64,000 nt of DNA from Dendrobium chrysotoxum (Eukaryota; Streptophyta; Magnoliopsida; Asparagales; Orchidaceae): assembly GCA_019925795.1 (NCBI GenBank), contig CM034300.1, forward strand, positions 33,467,591 to 33,531,590, written 5' to 3'. Made by a program: the position numbers and the translations under genes. Shown piece after piece: positions 44,911-57,100 of this stretch. Under the pieces are notes generated by a model that was given only the letters and a program-made list of their open reading frames with translations, was not told the DNA's origin and ran no database searches. The stretch's first letter is position 1. Each line of letters starts with the position of its first letter.

Positions 44911-47900
44911 TTGACTTTGTAGGAGTGCTCTCATGAAAGGCCTAGTGAGAGAATATGTTACTTGGATAGTGGATGCTCAAGGCACATGACTAAAGATTTG
45001 AAGTAATTTATCATGATGGAGGCCAGGTCAGGAGGCAAGGTCATACTGTGAGATAACACCACTATGAAAGTGGTGGGCTCAGGTATAATTGAAAACTCTT
45101 AAAATTTTATCTTTGAGAATGTTTTACTTATAGTTAGTTTAAAGCATAATTTATAAAGTATTAGTCAATTGTGTGATAAAGGATTTGGCATTAAATTTTT
45201 ATCTGTAAAATGCTTGATTAGTATGTATGGCAAATTAATTTTGGAAGGAAAAAGAGTTAACAACAATTAAATGATTGATTTGAATTGCTTTGAATATTCT
45301 AATTCTTTGTATTTAAAAACCACTATTGATGAATCTTGTCTATGGCATATGAGACTATGTGTCATTAAAGCATAAAGACCCTTAGGAAGATTACCCAGAA
45401 AGACTTAGTTAGAGGTATACCCAAGTTAGATTTCACTAAGGACCACCTGTGTGATGCTTGCCAACTAGGAAAGCAAATTAAGTATTCATTTAATTCAATT
45501 AATGATATCATCACCTCTATGTAACTAGAAATTCTTCATATGGATCTATTTGCACCTGTTAGTATAGCCATCATAGGAAGGAAATCATACGGATTTGTGA
45601 TTATTGATGATTATTCTAGATTCACCTAAGTTAGATTCCTAGTAGAAAAGAAAGAATCATTTAAAGAATTTAGAACCTTATCCACCTAGATACAAAGGAA
45701 ATTAGGATGTGAGATCTCAACCATTCTTAGTGATTATGGTGGAGAGTTTGAAAATGATAAGTTTGAATATTTTTGTTAGAAGGTAGGGATAGAACATAAC
45801 TTTTTTACCCCTAGGACTCCTCTGTAGAATGGAATAGCTGAAAAAAAATAGGACTTTAATAGAAGCTTCTAGGGACATGTTAGCTAAATATTCTCTCTCT
45901 AGATACTTTTGGGTAGAAGTAATAAATTCTACTTATTATGTGTTAAATAGGGTCAATACTAGATCCAAGTTGAATAAGACACCCTATGAGCTCCTTAAGG
46001 GTAGGATACCTAACCTTTCTCACTTACATGTCTTTGGTTGTAAATTCTTTGTCCTGATTAATAGAAAATCACCTCTAGGAAAGTTTGATCCCAAATCTGA
46101 TGAAGGAGTATTCTCAGGATTTTCATAAGTAGGTAAATCTTTTAGGATCTTCAATAAGAGGACCCTAGTAGTAGAAGAGTATACCCTTGTCATGTTTGAT
46201 GAATTAGATAAATCTTCTAAGCCTAGGTTAGAAGAAGAAGAAGAAGAAGTAGTAGAGGTCACCAAAGGGATAGAATCTATTGACTTAGGAGATATAGTAG
46301 AACCTCATAAGCCTTTGCCTAGAGATTAGAGATACTCATCTAGTCACCCTAAAGAATTTATACTAGGAGATCCATATGTAGGTGTTAGAAATAGGCATGG
46401 AATTGGAAAGGATTTTAGTCATTCTACATTCATCTCTATGATATAACCCATTAACATAGATCAAGCCCTAGCCAATGAATTCTAGATCCTAGCAATGCAA
46501 GAAGAATTAAATTACTTGTTATGAACGATGTATGGGAAGTGGTTAGTAGACCTAAGGATCAGAGTATTATAGGAACAAAGTAGGTTTTCAAGAATAAAAT
46601 GAATAACTCTAGTATTGTGATTAGGATAAAGGCTAGATTAGTAGCTAAGGGTATAATCAGATTAAAGGAATTGATGTTGAGGATACCTTTGCCTTTGCTT
46701 GGTTTAGTAAATTCAAGTTATATTAGATGAATGTTAAGAGTGCCTTCCTATATGGGGTGATTATAGAAGGGTATATATTGAGCAACCCCTAGGTTTTGAG
46801 AATTCTCAATTCCTCAATCATGTATTTAAATTAAAGATGGAATTATATGGATTGAAGTAAGCACCTAGAGCTTGGTATGAGAGGTTGAGCACATTCCTCC
46901 TAGAAAGAGACTTTGTTAAGGGTAGTGTAGACACCACCCTATTCCTTAAGAAAGTAGGAGAAGATCTACTCATTGTTTAATTTTATATTGATGATGTATT
47001 GTTTGGATCCACAAATAAAAATCTATATGATGAATTTTCTAAAATAATGAGTGAGGAGTATGAAATGAGCATGATGCGAGATCTTACCTATTTCCTTAGA
47101 TTTAGTGCGGAGTAAAGGGATGAGGGAACCTTTCTTAGCCAATCAAAATATATCAAAGATATCCTTAAAAAATATGAGATGGATAATGCTAAGGTAATAA
47201 ATACTCTCATGAGTTCTAATATTCAGTTAGATAAGGATCCAAATGGAAAATCTATTGATTTGAAGAAATACAGAGGGATAATTGGATTACTTCTTTATTT
47301 GACGACTAGTAGACATCATATCATGTTTAGTGTAAGTCTCTATGTTAGATTTTAGGCTGATCCTAAAGAATCTCATATGGTTACTGTTAAGAGAATCCAT
47401 ATATACCTATTTGGCACCCAAAACCTAGGTATATGGTATCTTAGACAAAACACATCCATTGAAATCATAAGATATTCAGACTCTGACTTAGTTGGATGTA
47501 GGGTAGATAGAAATAACACCTCAGGAACTTATTAATTCACAGGCTAATCTTTAGCTTCCTAGTCTAGTAAAAAGTAGAATTCAATAGCCCTATCCACCAC
47601 TAAGGCAGAATAAATTGATGTAGAAAGCTGTGTTGCTTAAATCCTATGACTGAAGAAATAAATCTTAGATCTTGGATTACTTATAAGTACCATTCCTATT
47701 ATGTGTGACAATAATAGTGCCATCTACATTTCTAAAAATCTAATCCAACACTCCCGCACTAAGCATATAGATATTAGGCATCATTTCATTAGGGATCATG
47801 TAACCAAGGAAGATATATAACTGCATCATATAGTTACTACATATCAATTGACAGACATGTTTACCAAACTTCTTACCTATGGCACCTTTAGTACCTTAAG

Positions 47901-47934
47901 GACTAGATTAGATGTTATAGACATTCATGCTTAA
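44911..47934 (+). pseudogene. Copia-3 pol, heavily disrupted
   Basis: The protease keeps 'CYLDSGCSRHMTKD' (the intact D-S-G that copia-1 has lost). Integrase: 'GVPKLDFTKDHLCDACQLGKQ' type zinc site, 'LHMDLFAPV', 'SDYGGEFEND' and 'RYFWVEVINSTYYVLNRVN'. RT: 'GTK', 'FLYGVI', 'APRAWYERL' and 'YIDDVLFGS'. RNase H: 'RYSDSDLVGCRVDR', 'CDNNSAIYISKN' and 'HHFIRDHVTKED', ending at TAA 47932-47934. There are many stops and at least six frame changes. The stops in RNase H fall at the same codons as in copia-1 at four places. Confidence 0.87.
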
Positions 47935-48129
47935 CTCAGGATAAATCTAGGTCTCTTATCACTTGAAATTAACCATACTTTTAGCTGTTCAAATGAGTGT
48001 AACATTTCAATTTTTTGTTACTATGTGTTTGTTGATTTGTGTGTTCATTTTTTGTTTATTTTGTTATTTTATAATTGGTAGATGTTCCTTTATCTTCACA
48101 CGCCATTTAAATTAAAGAAAAAATTAAAA

Positions 48130-48575
48130 GTTAAAAATTTTCACATCATACTGTATGATTCCCTTTGTACCATAAAATCTATATATCCCTGCACAAATCT
48201 CAGCCTCCCGTGAAATCAATGGCCCTAATCTGATCAATTATTGGTGATTGTACTATACAAATTTACTATTCATCTTGTATGATACAAGTGTCAAAAGCTA
48301 TTGGATGAATTCAAATCGATTAGTATGAAATTAATTGACCTATTCTACTATACAAATACCTTTTTATACTGCACAAACCTTTTGGTCAAAAGTCGTACAG
48401 ACGACTCATCGGGATGAATGCTTTTCTTTAGATTGTCTAGTACGATACTAATCATACTATATAAGTTGACCTCTTTTTTTTTGACAAGTCATCCAAATGA
48501 TTTGAGTCGTCTGATCTTACTATATGATCTCTAATCATACTATAAAATTAGATGAAAACTCTATAAATTGGAGGG
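48130..48575 (+). promoter_or_regulatory. Palindrome block plus TATA box before the post-pol ORF
   Basis: Between pol and the post-pol ORF lies a second set of LTR-like words (ATCATACTGTATGAT near 48146, others to 48545), then CTATAAATTG at 48561-48570. The ATG of the post-pol ORF follows about 80 bp downstream (48647). The order palindromes, TATA, ORF suggests an internal promoter. This is an inference from position and motif only. Confidence 0.45.
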
Positions 48576-48646
48576 AATTCTAATGCTTAACTCATCCAGT
48601 CCTTTGAATCCCTTTTCCCTCTTGGTCCATACTTTCAATTGCTTAA

Positions 48647-49760
48647 ATGGCCAGAAGAAGCAAGCATGGTTGACTAACTCAAGAAGGCTCTTCCTCTCAT
48701 CACCCTATCAACATTCACTTCCAATCTAAAGAAGTTGAAGTTGCATATTATCAGTGTAAGGAAGCCCGCATCACTCCATCCAGAATGCTGAATCAACAAG
48801 CCCTGAATTATGATGATGAATCTCTTCGCATCCACCTCTCTTCAATTCCTTCTTACCCTTGCCTTTCTCTTTAACTCTGAACTCCTCTATGAATTCTTTA
48901 CAGACCTAAGAGTTTGTGCCACTACTCCCATTATGAGATCTGATGCCTGTAGGCAGCTTGTAGAAATAACTAAGGAAGACGTAGGCTCATATCTCTACCT
49001 ATCCACAAAAGGACCTCAACCCTAATAAATGGCTTCTAGGGTAGATTTTGATTGGAGTGCTATCAGTTTAATCATAAAAAATGTTGCCCTAATCAACATC
49101 AACCCTTGTTCACTATTTAACTCAAAATATGCGTATAATCCAGCATGTCCTTCAAACCTCAATCATTCTTAAAGCTGGAGATTGAGTAAATATTACCCCA
49201 CTTCTTTCCTTGGTTACCTACTTCATCATGTCTAACACATAATTTTATGAAGCCCAAATGCTCATTGATTATATTCAAAACCTAACTCCCATTCACCTTC
49301 CTTCCACCAGAAGGAAGCAAAATATTGCTCTTGGTAATGTCATTGCCTATACTTTGCTCAAAAAATATGAGGTTACCAATCCTGTTACTACTGATCACTT
49401 ACCAATTTTCTACACTTACAGTTCCTTCCATTTCTTTTTCATCACCACCAGGGACACGAGCAAGAAGAAAAACCTTATTTGATGAGGAAGGGGGAGCTCG
49501 TCCTGCAGTAGCACCTACACTAAAGCCTGTAATAGCACCAGTGCCACCACCTATCCCAGCATACTAGCCTTACCCCTATGAGTAGTAGATACATCAATTT
49601 GATCAATTAAAGTCACACCTTGATAGCCATATTCAGCAACAACAACAACACGAGGCAGATATGGCTTTGTTTGGCGAACAAATTTCATCCATTCACAAAT
49701 ATTTCCAGCCTCCACCACTACCAGCACCTGATCAGGGGCCTTCCTACTTTTACATTTCGT
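48647..49760 (+). pseudogene. Post-pol (env-like position) ORF of copia-3, disrupted
   Basis: Starting MARRSKHG at 48647, different frames give 'FQSKEVEVAYYQCKEARI' (about 48720), 'LLYEFFTDLRV' and 'QLVEITKEDVGSYLYLSTKG' (to 49021), 'LIDYIQNLTPIHLPSTRRK' with 'NIALGNVIAYTLLKKYEV' (49261-49380), then a proline-rich piece and a Gln-rich coiled coil (to about 49740). The segment order resembles the putative plant transposon protein domain found in the extra 3' ORF of some Sireviruses. There are several stops and frameshifts. No signal peptide or membrane anchor is evident, so I avoid calling it an envelope. Confidence 0.45.
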
Positions 49761-49843
49761 GTTATGTGATTTGTTATTTTTATTTTTCTCTATTCGATAG
49801 CTTTTTTCTTATGTCTCTACTTAATCCTCCTTTTTATTGATGT

Positions 49844-49853
49844 CAAAAGGGGG
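49844..49853 (+). other. First polypurine tract of copia-3
   Basis: CAAAAGGGGG within GATGTCAAAAGGGGGTG. Confidence 0.7.
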
Positions 49854-50070
49854 TGTAGCAGTTTGGTTATTTATGTATTTGGTCATCTTTATTAAACAGT
49901 TGTTTATGTATTTTGTTCATCTCTATATATTTTTATTTTTTTCTCTTCGTTTCACTTAGCATTAAAAAAATTAAACATCTTACCGCTATTTTCAAAACTA
50001 TCACTTTGTGAGAGGGAGATTAGGAGAAAAATATTAACTTGCCTATTCAACCAAAAATATTTGCCATCAT

Positions 50071-50085
50071 AAAAATGGGGGAGAT
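50071..50085 (+). other. Second polypurine tract of copia-3
   Basis: AAAAATGGGGGAGAT immediately before the 3' LTR, after GCCATCAT. Confidence 0.88.
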
Positions 50086-50710
50086 TATTGCAATCCCGGA
50101 TCCCTAGCTTGTGATTTTGATGATAAAAAATATTATTGATTGAAAATTTAATTCACCTAGCACATGTATTGCATATTATTTTTTTTTGTGTGTACTAATA
50201 TTTCAGGTACATCATTCACCGCTTAAGAATATTCAAGGCTCAAGTTTGGGTAGAATAGAATATTATTCGAAAGAGTTTGTATTTTTAATTTCTTTCATTT
50301 TATATTTCTTAAGTTTAGCCAAGTAAGGGTGTATGCTAAATTGGTGACCATGCACACACACACATAGGGGAGTGAGAAAAGTGAGTTGTGATTTTTTGAG
50401 CTAATCATACCGTATGATTATGATCATACTGTATAGCCAGTTATATAGAAAAAGAGGGTTAATAACTAATTGTGTAATTAATTCTTATGAACTAATCATA
50501 CTATACTATACAATTTATTTCTATCAGAACACCCTAGCAGCCAGATAATTTAAGTAAGTATTTTAAAAATTGAATTTTGAACTAATTGAACCGTACTATC
50601 CTAATTGTAGTGTATGATATTTAAAATATTACTTAAATTAATCAATATGATTAGTCAATCAAATCAAGATTTAATAAGATATTGGCTAATCATACTGGAC
50701 AATATAGATC
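50086..50710 (+). repeat. Copia-3 3' LTR, truncated
   Basis: Starts TATTGCAATCC (TG mutated to TA) and is collinear with 37323-37793 and 38657-38840 of the 5' LTR. Similarity stops abruptly after 'CAATATAGATCA' near 50710, so at least 1.2 kb of the LTR is missing. Confidence 0.85.
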
Positions 50711-52059
50711 AAAATTTAGCTTTGATTTGAGTTTACAATTTATTTATATTAGATAACCCTCATGGAGAGGAGATATTGAGGGTGTTATGCAAGCTAGACT
50801 TTTGGTAACTTAAAGTGGACAACTAGCTAAACCCCTAAAATATATAATTTAAAATTCATGTTAATTCTAATGTATGAAAGATATGTAGCTCATCATTTAC
50901 TTAAAATTAAGGATCTAGATTTAGATTTTTAATCAAGACTTTACAAAAATGTAAATGCTAAGTTAATGCATTTAAATTTGTTACCATAATGACCCTTTAC
51001 CAACAAGAATAGTAGACTCAGCATAGAATGCAATGGCTATCACTCTCTTAGCATTATCTTATGTGATGGGATAGTGTACATTGCAGAAAGTAAAATTAAT
51101 GTATGTATGTATGTCAGGGTAAATGTGTTTGTGTATATAGTACTACTACTATATTATCCTGTCAACCACATTTTTGTGTCAGGTTAAAACTCTGAAACAA
51201 AACTTTAATATCAAACCATTTCCAAATAAAAAATCCAACTTAAATCTCAAATCCAAAAATCATATGTATAAAACCAAAACCTAAACCCTTTAGACATTTC
51301 CTTATTTTAGGGGAATTTTATCACTAATCCAAAACCCTGTCAAATGACCTTAAAATAATGTGTGGTTAGTTGCATATTGATTAGGCATGTCTTCAGAGTC
51401 TTACATATCATTTTGGATGAATTCATATCCTTTTGTTGACATCATTTTATATGAGGTCACTAGGACTAACCTAGACCCTAGATCTACCAAGATCCTAGGA
51501 CCAATTCAGATATAGAGTTTTAGATCAACTAGCTTCCTATCAAACTTTAGTTTTATCTAATCATACACAATCATTCAAATGATTGTAATTGATTTAGATG
51601 ATCCAAAATCAAGCAACCAAATCCAAAATCTAGCTCATATAAAGATTTTCAAACCCAAAATCCAAGGTTTAAAGGCCTTTTCGTGAAAGCTTTTTTCAGT
51701 GATTTTTTAAGCACTTTAAAACCTAGTCAAATGATCACCAATTTATGATCTATAAATTGCATATTGATAAGCCATGTATCTAGAGGGAACTCTCTAAATT
51801 TGAGCTTATTCTAACATCTCTAACCCTAAAAATTGAATTGAAACCCAAAGGCTATAAAACCTTTAAATTTTCATGACCTATGCCACTATACCTTCCATCC
51901 AGTGGATTTTGATCTTGGAGCCTTCTCCAACCCTTGATTACATCCAAACCTTTGATTATAACTTTTTAAGCATTAAATTATATTTTGATGGACCCACTTT
52001 GTTAACCAGGGGTCAAAATAACCAAAATGCCCCTTAAGGGCAGTTTTGAAGTTTTGGGT
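50711..52059. other. No gene; decayed intergenic DNA with a weak duplication
   Basis: No conserved domain found. Two stretches about 380 bp apart (near 51340-51400 and 51715-51775) share words such as 'GTCAAATGA' and 'TTGCATATTGAT'. A TATG/TGTA run lies at 51100-51115. This is where the missing copia-2 part would be expected, but nothing of it is recognisable. Confidence 0.3.
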
Positions 52060-52068
52060 ACCGTTGTT

Positions 52069-52115
52069 AGTGAGAGAAGCTCCAATTTTTTAGTGAGAGA
52101 AACCTCAGATTTTTT
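52069..52115 (+). repeat. 23-bp tandem repeats in the LINE-B 5' UTR
   Basis: Two units (52069-52091 and 52092-52115), each with AGTGAGAGAA at the start and a T6 run at the end. Same period and layout as 7880-7947 in LINE-A. Confidence 0.7.
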
Positions 52116-52167
52116 AAAATTCCTCCTTTCCCGCTACTGCCGGTTTCTCCGGTGGGAAGGTTTTTTC

Positions 52168-54113
52168 ATGGCGACGGCCGATCGTCGGCCTCCACCAGCC
52201 TCTTTACTGTCCCTTACTTCTTCTTCAAGGGTTGATCATCATAACTCTAAGGGTTTCGAAGAAATTACTGCTGCTGGAAAGTGCAAAATCTGCGACGACG
52301 AAGGAATTCGAATACATAAAGCTAATGGAGAACTCATTATTTCCGATCATGTCTGCTCTAATCTGAACTTGGTACATCACGTTGAAGGTAAGGGAAAAGA
52401 AATTTCATTATCAATTGAATGTAAAACACCTCGGTTGAATAAATCTCCCGTATCCTCTTTTGCGGCTTCTGTGGATCCTGGTGCTTCTTCCTCTGGAATG
52501 AATATCTTTGTTAATAGAAATGGAATTTCAAATGCAATCCCTGTCCCTGACAGTAAGATGAATGCGAAATCCATGAACTCTATAGACAAAGATATTTTCC
52601 AGCCTTCCAATTTGGTTTTAAACTCGGTTAAAGGATCTGTCAATGAGAAAAACAAATCTGCTGATTTGATGAATGATATAATGCCTGAGAAATCTTCTTT
52701 GGTTAGTAATAAGGATACTCCTTGGAGGAAACCGCAGCATATTAAATTGATTTCAGTAATATCAAGGTGTCCCTTACAGAAGATGGTAGAGCAGTTAAAC
52801 TAAGAGAATCTACTGAACTTGTGAATGCTAAAAAACTAGAATTATCCTTGGTCGTTAAGGTCTTTGGTAGCATCCCTCCTCCCTATGTTGTAGCTGATGA
52901 ATTAAGAAGGCAATGGTCTCTCTTTGGTCAATTCCACTTTACATCCTTAGGTAATGGATGGTACTTGTGTTCTTTCAAATCTCTGGAAAGTATGGAAGGA
53001 GTCTTATCAGGTGGTCCTTGGTTTGTAAATAATCACATAGTGGGTATGGAGAGGTGGGCAACTGACTTCTCTCAAGACTCTTTGAAAGGTCTTTCCTCTC
53101 CTATATGGATCAGAATGCCACATTTGCCATTGCAGTGTTGGGATGAAGAGAATGTGGCATTGATTGCTTCCATGGTTGGAGTCCCTTTGATGTTGGATGG
53201 GAACATGTTTCATTGGGGGAGGAGAGAATTTGCAAGAGTTTGCGTTCGAGTAGACCTTGGTAAACCTCTACCTTTAGGAGTCTGGGTGGAAGGAATGGCG
53301 GGTAGATTCTTTCAAAAGTTGGAGTATGAAAGAATCTCATCATTCTGTTATGATTGTGGCATGTTGGGCCATGATAGAAGTGGTTGCATTAACAAAATTA
53401 AGGAGGCAAAGGTGATTGAGAAATCTACAACTTGTCATAATGCACCAGAGCATCCAAAACCAATGAAGGATTTGCAAGTGGATGAAGCTTACGATCCTTG
53501 GATACACGTTAACTATCGTAAGAACAATAAGTCCCTCAGAGGTAGGAAGTTTGTGAGTTCAGCTCCTATTAAAAATGATAAGCATTTTGTCTTACCGAGA
53601 GCTCGTCTATCTGAAGTAAAAACGACAAATAACAGGCTAGTAGAGGTGGACAAGAACTTTCAAGGCATGTTGGAAGAAGGGGAAATTCATCAAGATGGAA
53701 ATTTGGGTTTGAAAATTTCTGAGGAGAAGGACAGCAGCCCGATTGACAGGCTCCAGACTGAGGCAGGCAAGGTGATATCCCCCATACAGATTCCTAATCC
53801 TAGTTCTATTATTTCAGCAAATAAATTCAACTCTTTAAGTGATAATCTGGAGGAAATTGAGGGCATTCAAACTACCAATATAGCTCCCGAGCTGGAAATT
53901 GAAGGTGAAAGCAATAACAAGGAAGCCAAAGAAATAAATGGAGGCACTAAAGTGGCGGTGAAGAAGAAATCTGAGTTTATTAATGACTCAACTAAAACTA
54001 AGCTTGCCAAGGAGTTAAGGTCTCTCGGTCCAGTCAAAGGGGCTTCTAGAGCAAGAGGTATGGAGGGAAATATTAAGACTAGAAGTGGGGGTGTTTTCCC
54101 CTTAATTGATTAA
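52168..54113 (+). pseudogene. LINE-B ORF1: DUF4283 / CCHC protein, one frameshift
   Basis: The L1 RNA-binding protein. The start at 52168 (MATADRRPP) is chosen because LINE-A aligns from there; an upstream in-frame ATG at 52027 lies before the 5' UTR repeats. The frame is open to 52803 but homology moves to the next frame at about 52755, a single indel, and then runs to TAA 54111-54113. The DUF4283 core is at about 52830-53340 ('LRRQWSLFGQFHF', 'GNGWYLCSF', 'GGPWFVNNHIVGMERW', 'PIWIRMPHLPLQCWDE', 'PLGVWVEG'). The knuckle CYDCGMLGHDRSGC is at about 53346-53387. A Glu/Lys-rich tail with a basic end follows. The stop overlaps the ORF2 start (TAATG). Confidence 0.92.
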
Positions 54114-57100
54114 TGGAATCGGTGGCTTTTTGGAATTGTAGAGGGGCCAATAAAAAGGAGGCCTTTCTTTACCTGAAAGAGTTTATCAAAGACCAAAAAG
54201 TTTTCTTTGTTGGCTTGGTTGAGACCAAGATTTCCTTATTAGATAGATTTATGTTTCAAAAGCTGATTGGTAATGATTGGGATTTTTTCATCTTCCCATC
54301 TGTTGGACAATCTGGTGGTATATTAATTATATGGAGAGTGGATATGGCTAATTTTTCTGTTCTTAAAACTTCAGATCAATGTGTTACTGGAGACCTGGAA
54401 ATCTACAATAAAGGTACTTGGATGATCTCTACTGTTTATGGCAGTAAAGAGGTAACTACGAGGAAGCTTTTGTGGAACTCTCTTAGTGAAGTTTCTCATA
54501 GGAAACTACCCTCTATTATTGGTGGGGACTTTAATTTTATTCTATCTTAGGGTGACAAAAGGGGAGGCAAGAAATTTGTGTTTTCTCAAGGACCTAAAGA
54601 CATGATTGAATTCACGAATCTTTATGATTTTCATGACATTGGGGTGATTGGTCCAAGGTACACTTGGTGTAATAACAAAAGTGGTGGTAGGAGGATTTTG
54701 GAAAGATTAGATAGGTGTATCCTTAATACTTTTGCTTTGTGTAAGATTCACTTGGCTATGGAGAGGCACATTTCTCGTGTGGCATCCGACCATTGTCCGA
54801 TCATTTTGAAGATTTTTGATTCTCCCATCATTAGTAAGAGGTCTCTTAAGTTTGAAGATGTGTGGACCTCTTTTCATGCCTCTACAGGTATTATCAAAAA
54901 TGTTTGGAGGAAATCTTTTGAAGGTGATGATATGCAAAGATTAAACAAGAAATGCAAGAAGACTTTGAAGGATTTGTTCTATTGGAGCAAGGCTAAAATG
55001 AAGGACTTCATGTCTCTAAAAGAAAGCTTAAAAAAAGACATTTTATTGCTTCAAGAGGAGGAAGCTTCTTGTGGATGCCTTGATGAAGCTAAACTGTCAC
55101 TCTTAAGGAAGAAGGTGGGTGATCTCAACACTCACCTAGCTAGACTTAATACATGGTGGAGGCAAAGAGCCAAAGTTAAATGGATGGAGGAAGGGGATGC
55201 CAATTCTAAATTTTTCCATGCCTTTGCTAATGCAAAGAAAAATTCTAATTGGATCAAACGCATGAAGGCACCTAACGGGGTTTTGGTTGACAATCCGAGA
55301 GATATTGAGGATGTCATTCTTGATTTTTTCCAGTCCAAATGGGGTGAGAGAGATTTCTCTTTACTCAATTGGTCGGCTCCTTGGAGGGTGTTGGAGGAAG
55401 ATGACAAAAGAAGTTTAGAAGATGATTTCTCCAATCTTGAAATCCTGCAGGTAATTAAAAGTTTGGGCGAGAATATATCGCCGGGTAGCGATGGAATTAC
55501 TTATTCATTCTTCAAAAATTATTGGAACATTGTTGGTAAAGATGTTTGTAAAGCGATTAACTGCTTCCTCTCATCGGGTAAATTGTGTGATGAGTGGAAA
55601 GAGACCTTAGTTGTTCTCATTCCTAAGGTTCAAGATCCGGTCTCTCCAGCAGGCTTTAGGCCGATCAGCCTTTGTAATTTGATATATAAGATAGCAGCCA
55701 AAGTTCTTGTTAATAGATTGCTCTTGGTGATTAATAAGGTGGTATCAGAAGAGCAAGTTGCTTTTATTAGAGGTAGAAGCATTTCTGATCATATACTCTT
55801 GGCCCAAGAGGTTTGCAACAAGATTAGACTCTCCAACTCCAAAGAAGGATTTTTGGCTATCAAGATTGATATGGAACAGGCTTATGACAGCATGTGTTGG
55901 GATACCCTAGAACAAATGATGCAGGTTTTGGGTTTCCCAACAAAATTCTCGGTCCTTGTGATGGAATGTGTTAAAAATCCAGCATTTTCTATTATGATCA
56001 ATGGAAGAAGCTCTAGATGGATCAAGGGTTGCTGTGGATTTCGGCAAGGTTGTCCACTCTCTCCCTTCTTATTTATTCTTACTTCTCAATTGCTGTCCAA
56101 TTTGTTCTTGGAGAAAGGTAAGGATATGGGTATCAAGGTCTCTAGTAAATCTAACAGGATTTCTCATCTTTTGTATGCCGATGACATTCTACTCTTCTCC
56201 AATGCAAAGGTGGAAAACATTAAATTGTTGAAGAGATTAATTCATGATTACTGTAATTGGACCGGGCAAAAGGTGAATTATCTTAAATCCTCTATTCTTA
56301 TGGGGAAAAGTATTGGGAGAAGGAAGAGGAATCTTATTTCTAAATTGCTGAATGTTAAAGTTGTGGAGGAAATGGATTACTTGGGTATTAAACTAGCCTT
56401 GAGAAGATTGAAGAAATCTGATTTCCAATTCCTTTTGGATAAAGCTTCAAAGAAACTCAATGCTTGGGGGAATAGATTCATATCTATGGCTGGTAGAATT
56501 ACTTTAGTCAAGTCGGTGTATCTTGCCTTACCCTTATTCATCTCGTCTCATTCATTAGTTCCCTTGAGTATCTTGCATGAATTTGACAAGAATTGCAGAA
56601 ATTTCATTTGGAGTAAAAACAATGGAGCTCATGCCATCCACTATGTGGCATGGGAGGTTATGTGCAAACCTAAGGATTGTGGTGGCTTCGGAATTTTTTC
56701 TGCTGTTTCTAGAGTGGGCCCTCTCAGAGCTAGATTTGCTTGGAACCTTTTGGATAATCCAAATTCCCTTCTTAACAAAGTATTAGAAGGTAAGTACGGG
56801 AAGAACTGGTGGGGTCACAATGGGGTCAATAAGCCTTCTTCTACCTGGAAAATCATCATGGATGGTTGGAATAATCTCAAGGGAATTCTTAGATGGAATA
56901 TTGCTACTGGCTCTATGATTGATATTAGGAAGGATGTTTGGATCCTTGATAAGAGCCTTGATAGATGGCCAACTTTTGTCACCAATTGGGGGGAGGAGCC
57001 TTCGACGGTTAAAAATCTTATTACTAATGGAGCTTGGGATGTTCAACAACTCTCTTGTTACTTTGGGAAGGATCTTGTCAAGTTAATCTCTCAAGTTCGA

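Larger units (their letters stand above)
37323..50710 (+). mobile_element. Copia-3: Sirevirus-type Ty1/copia element with post-pol ORF, decayed
   Basis: A plus-strand element inserted in the copia-2 integrase. The 5' LTR (37323-43066) is swollen by an 863-bp insertion and by LINE-C. It is followed by a primer-binding site, gag, pol, a post-pol promoter-like block, a post-pol ORF, two polypurine tracts and a 3' LTR truncated after about 625 bp. It is more decayed than copia-1, with many stops and shifts and a lost knuckle cysteine, so probably older. It represents a different subfamily: the first ~450 bp of the LTR do not resemble copia-1, while later LTR parts do. Confidence 0.88.

Noticed and set aside
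52027..52167. Upstream ATG as the ORF1 start of LINE-B
   Set aside because: The extra 47 codons cover the 5' UTR tandem repeats and have no counterpart in LINE-A. Homology starts at 52168.
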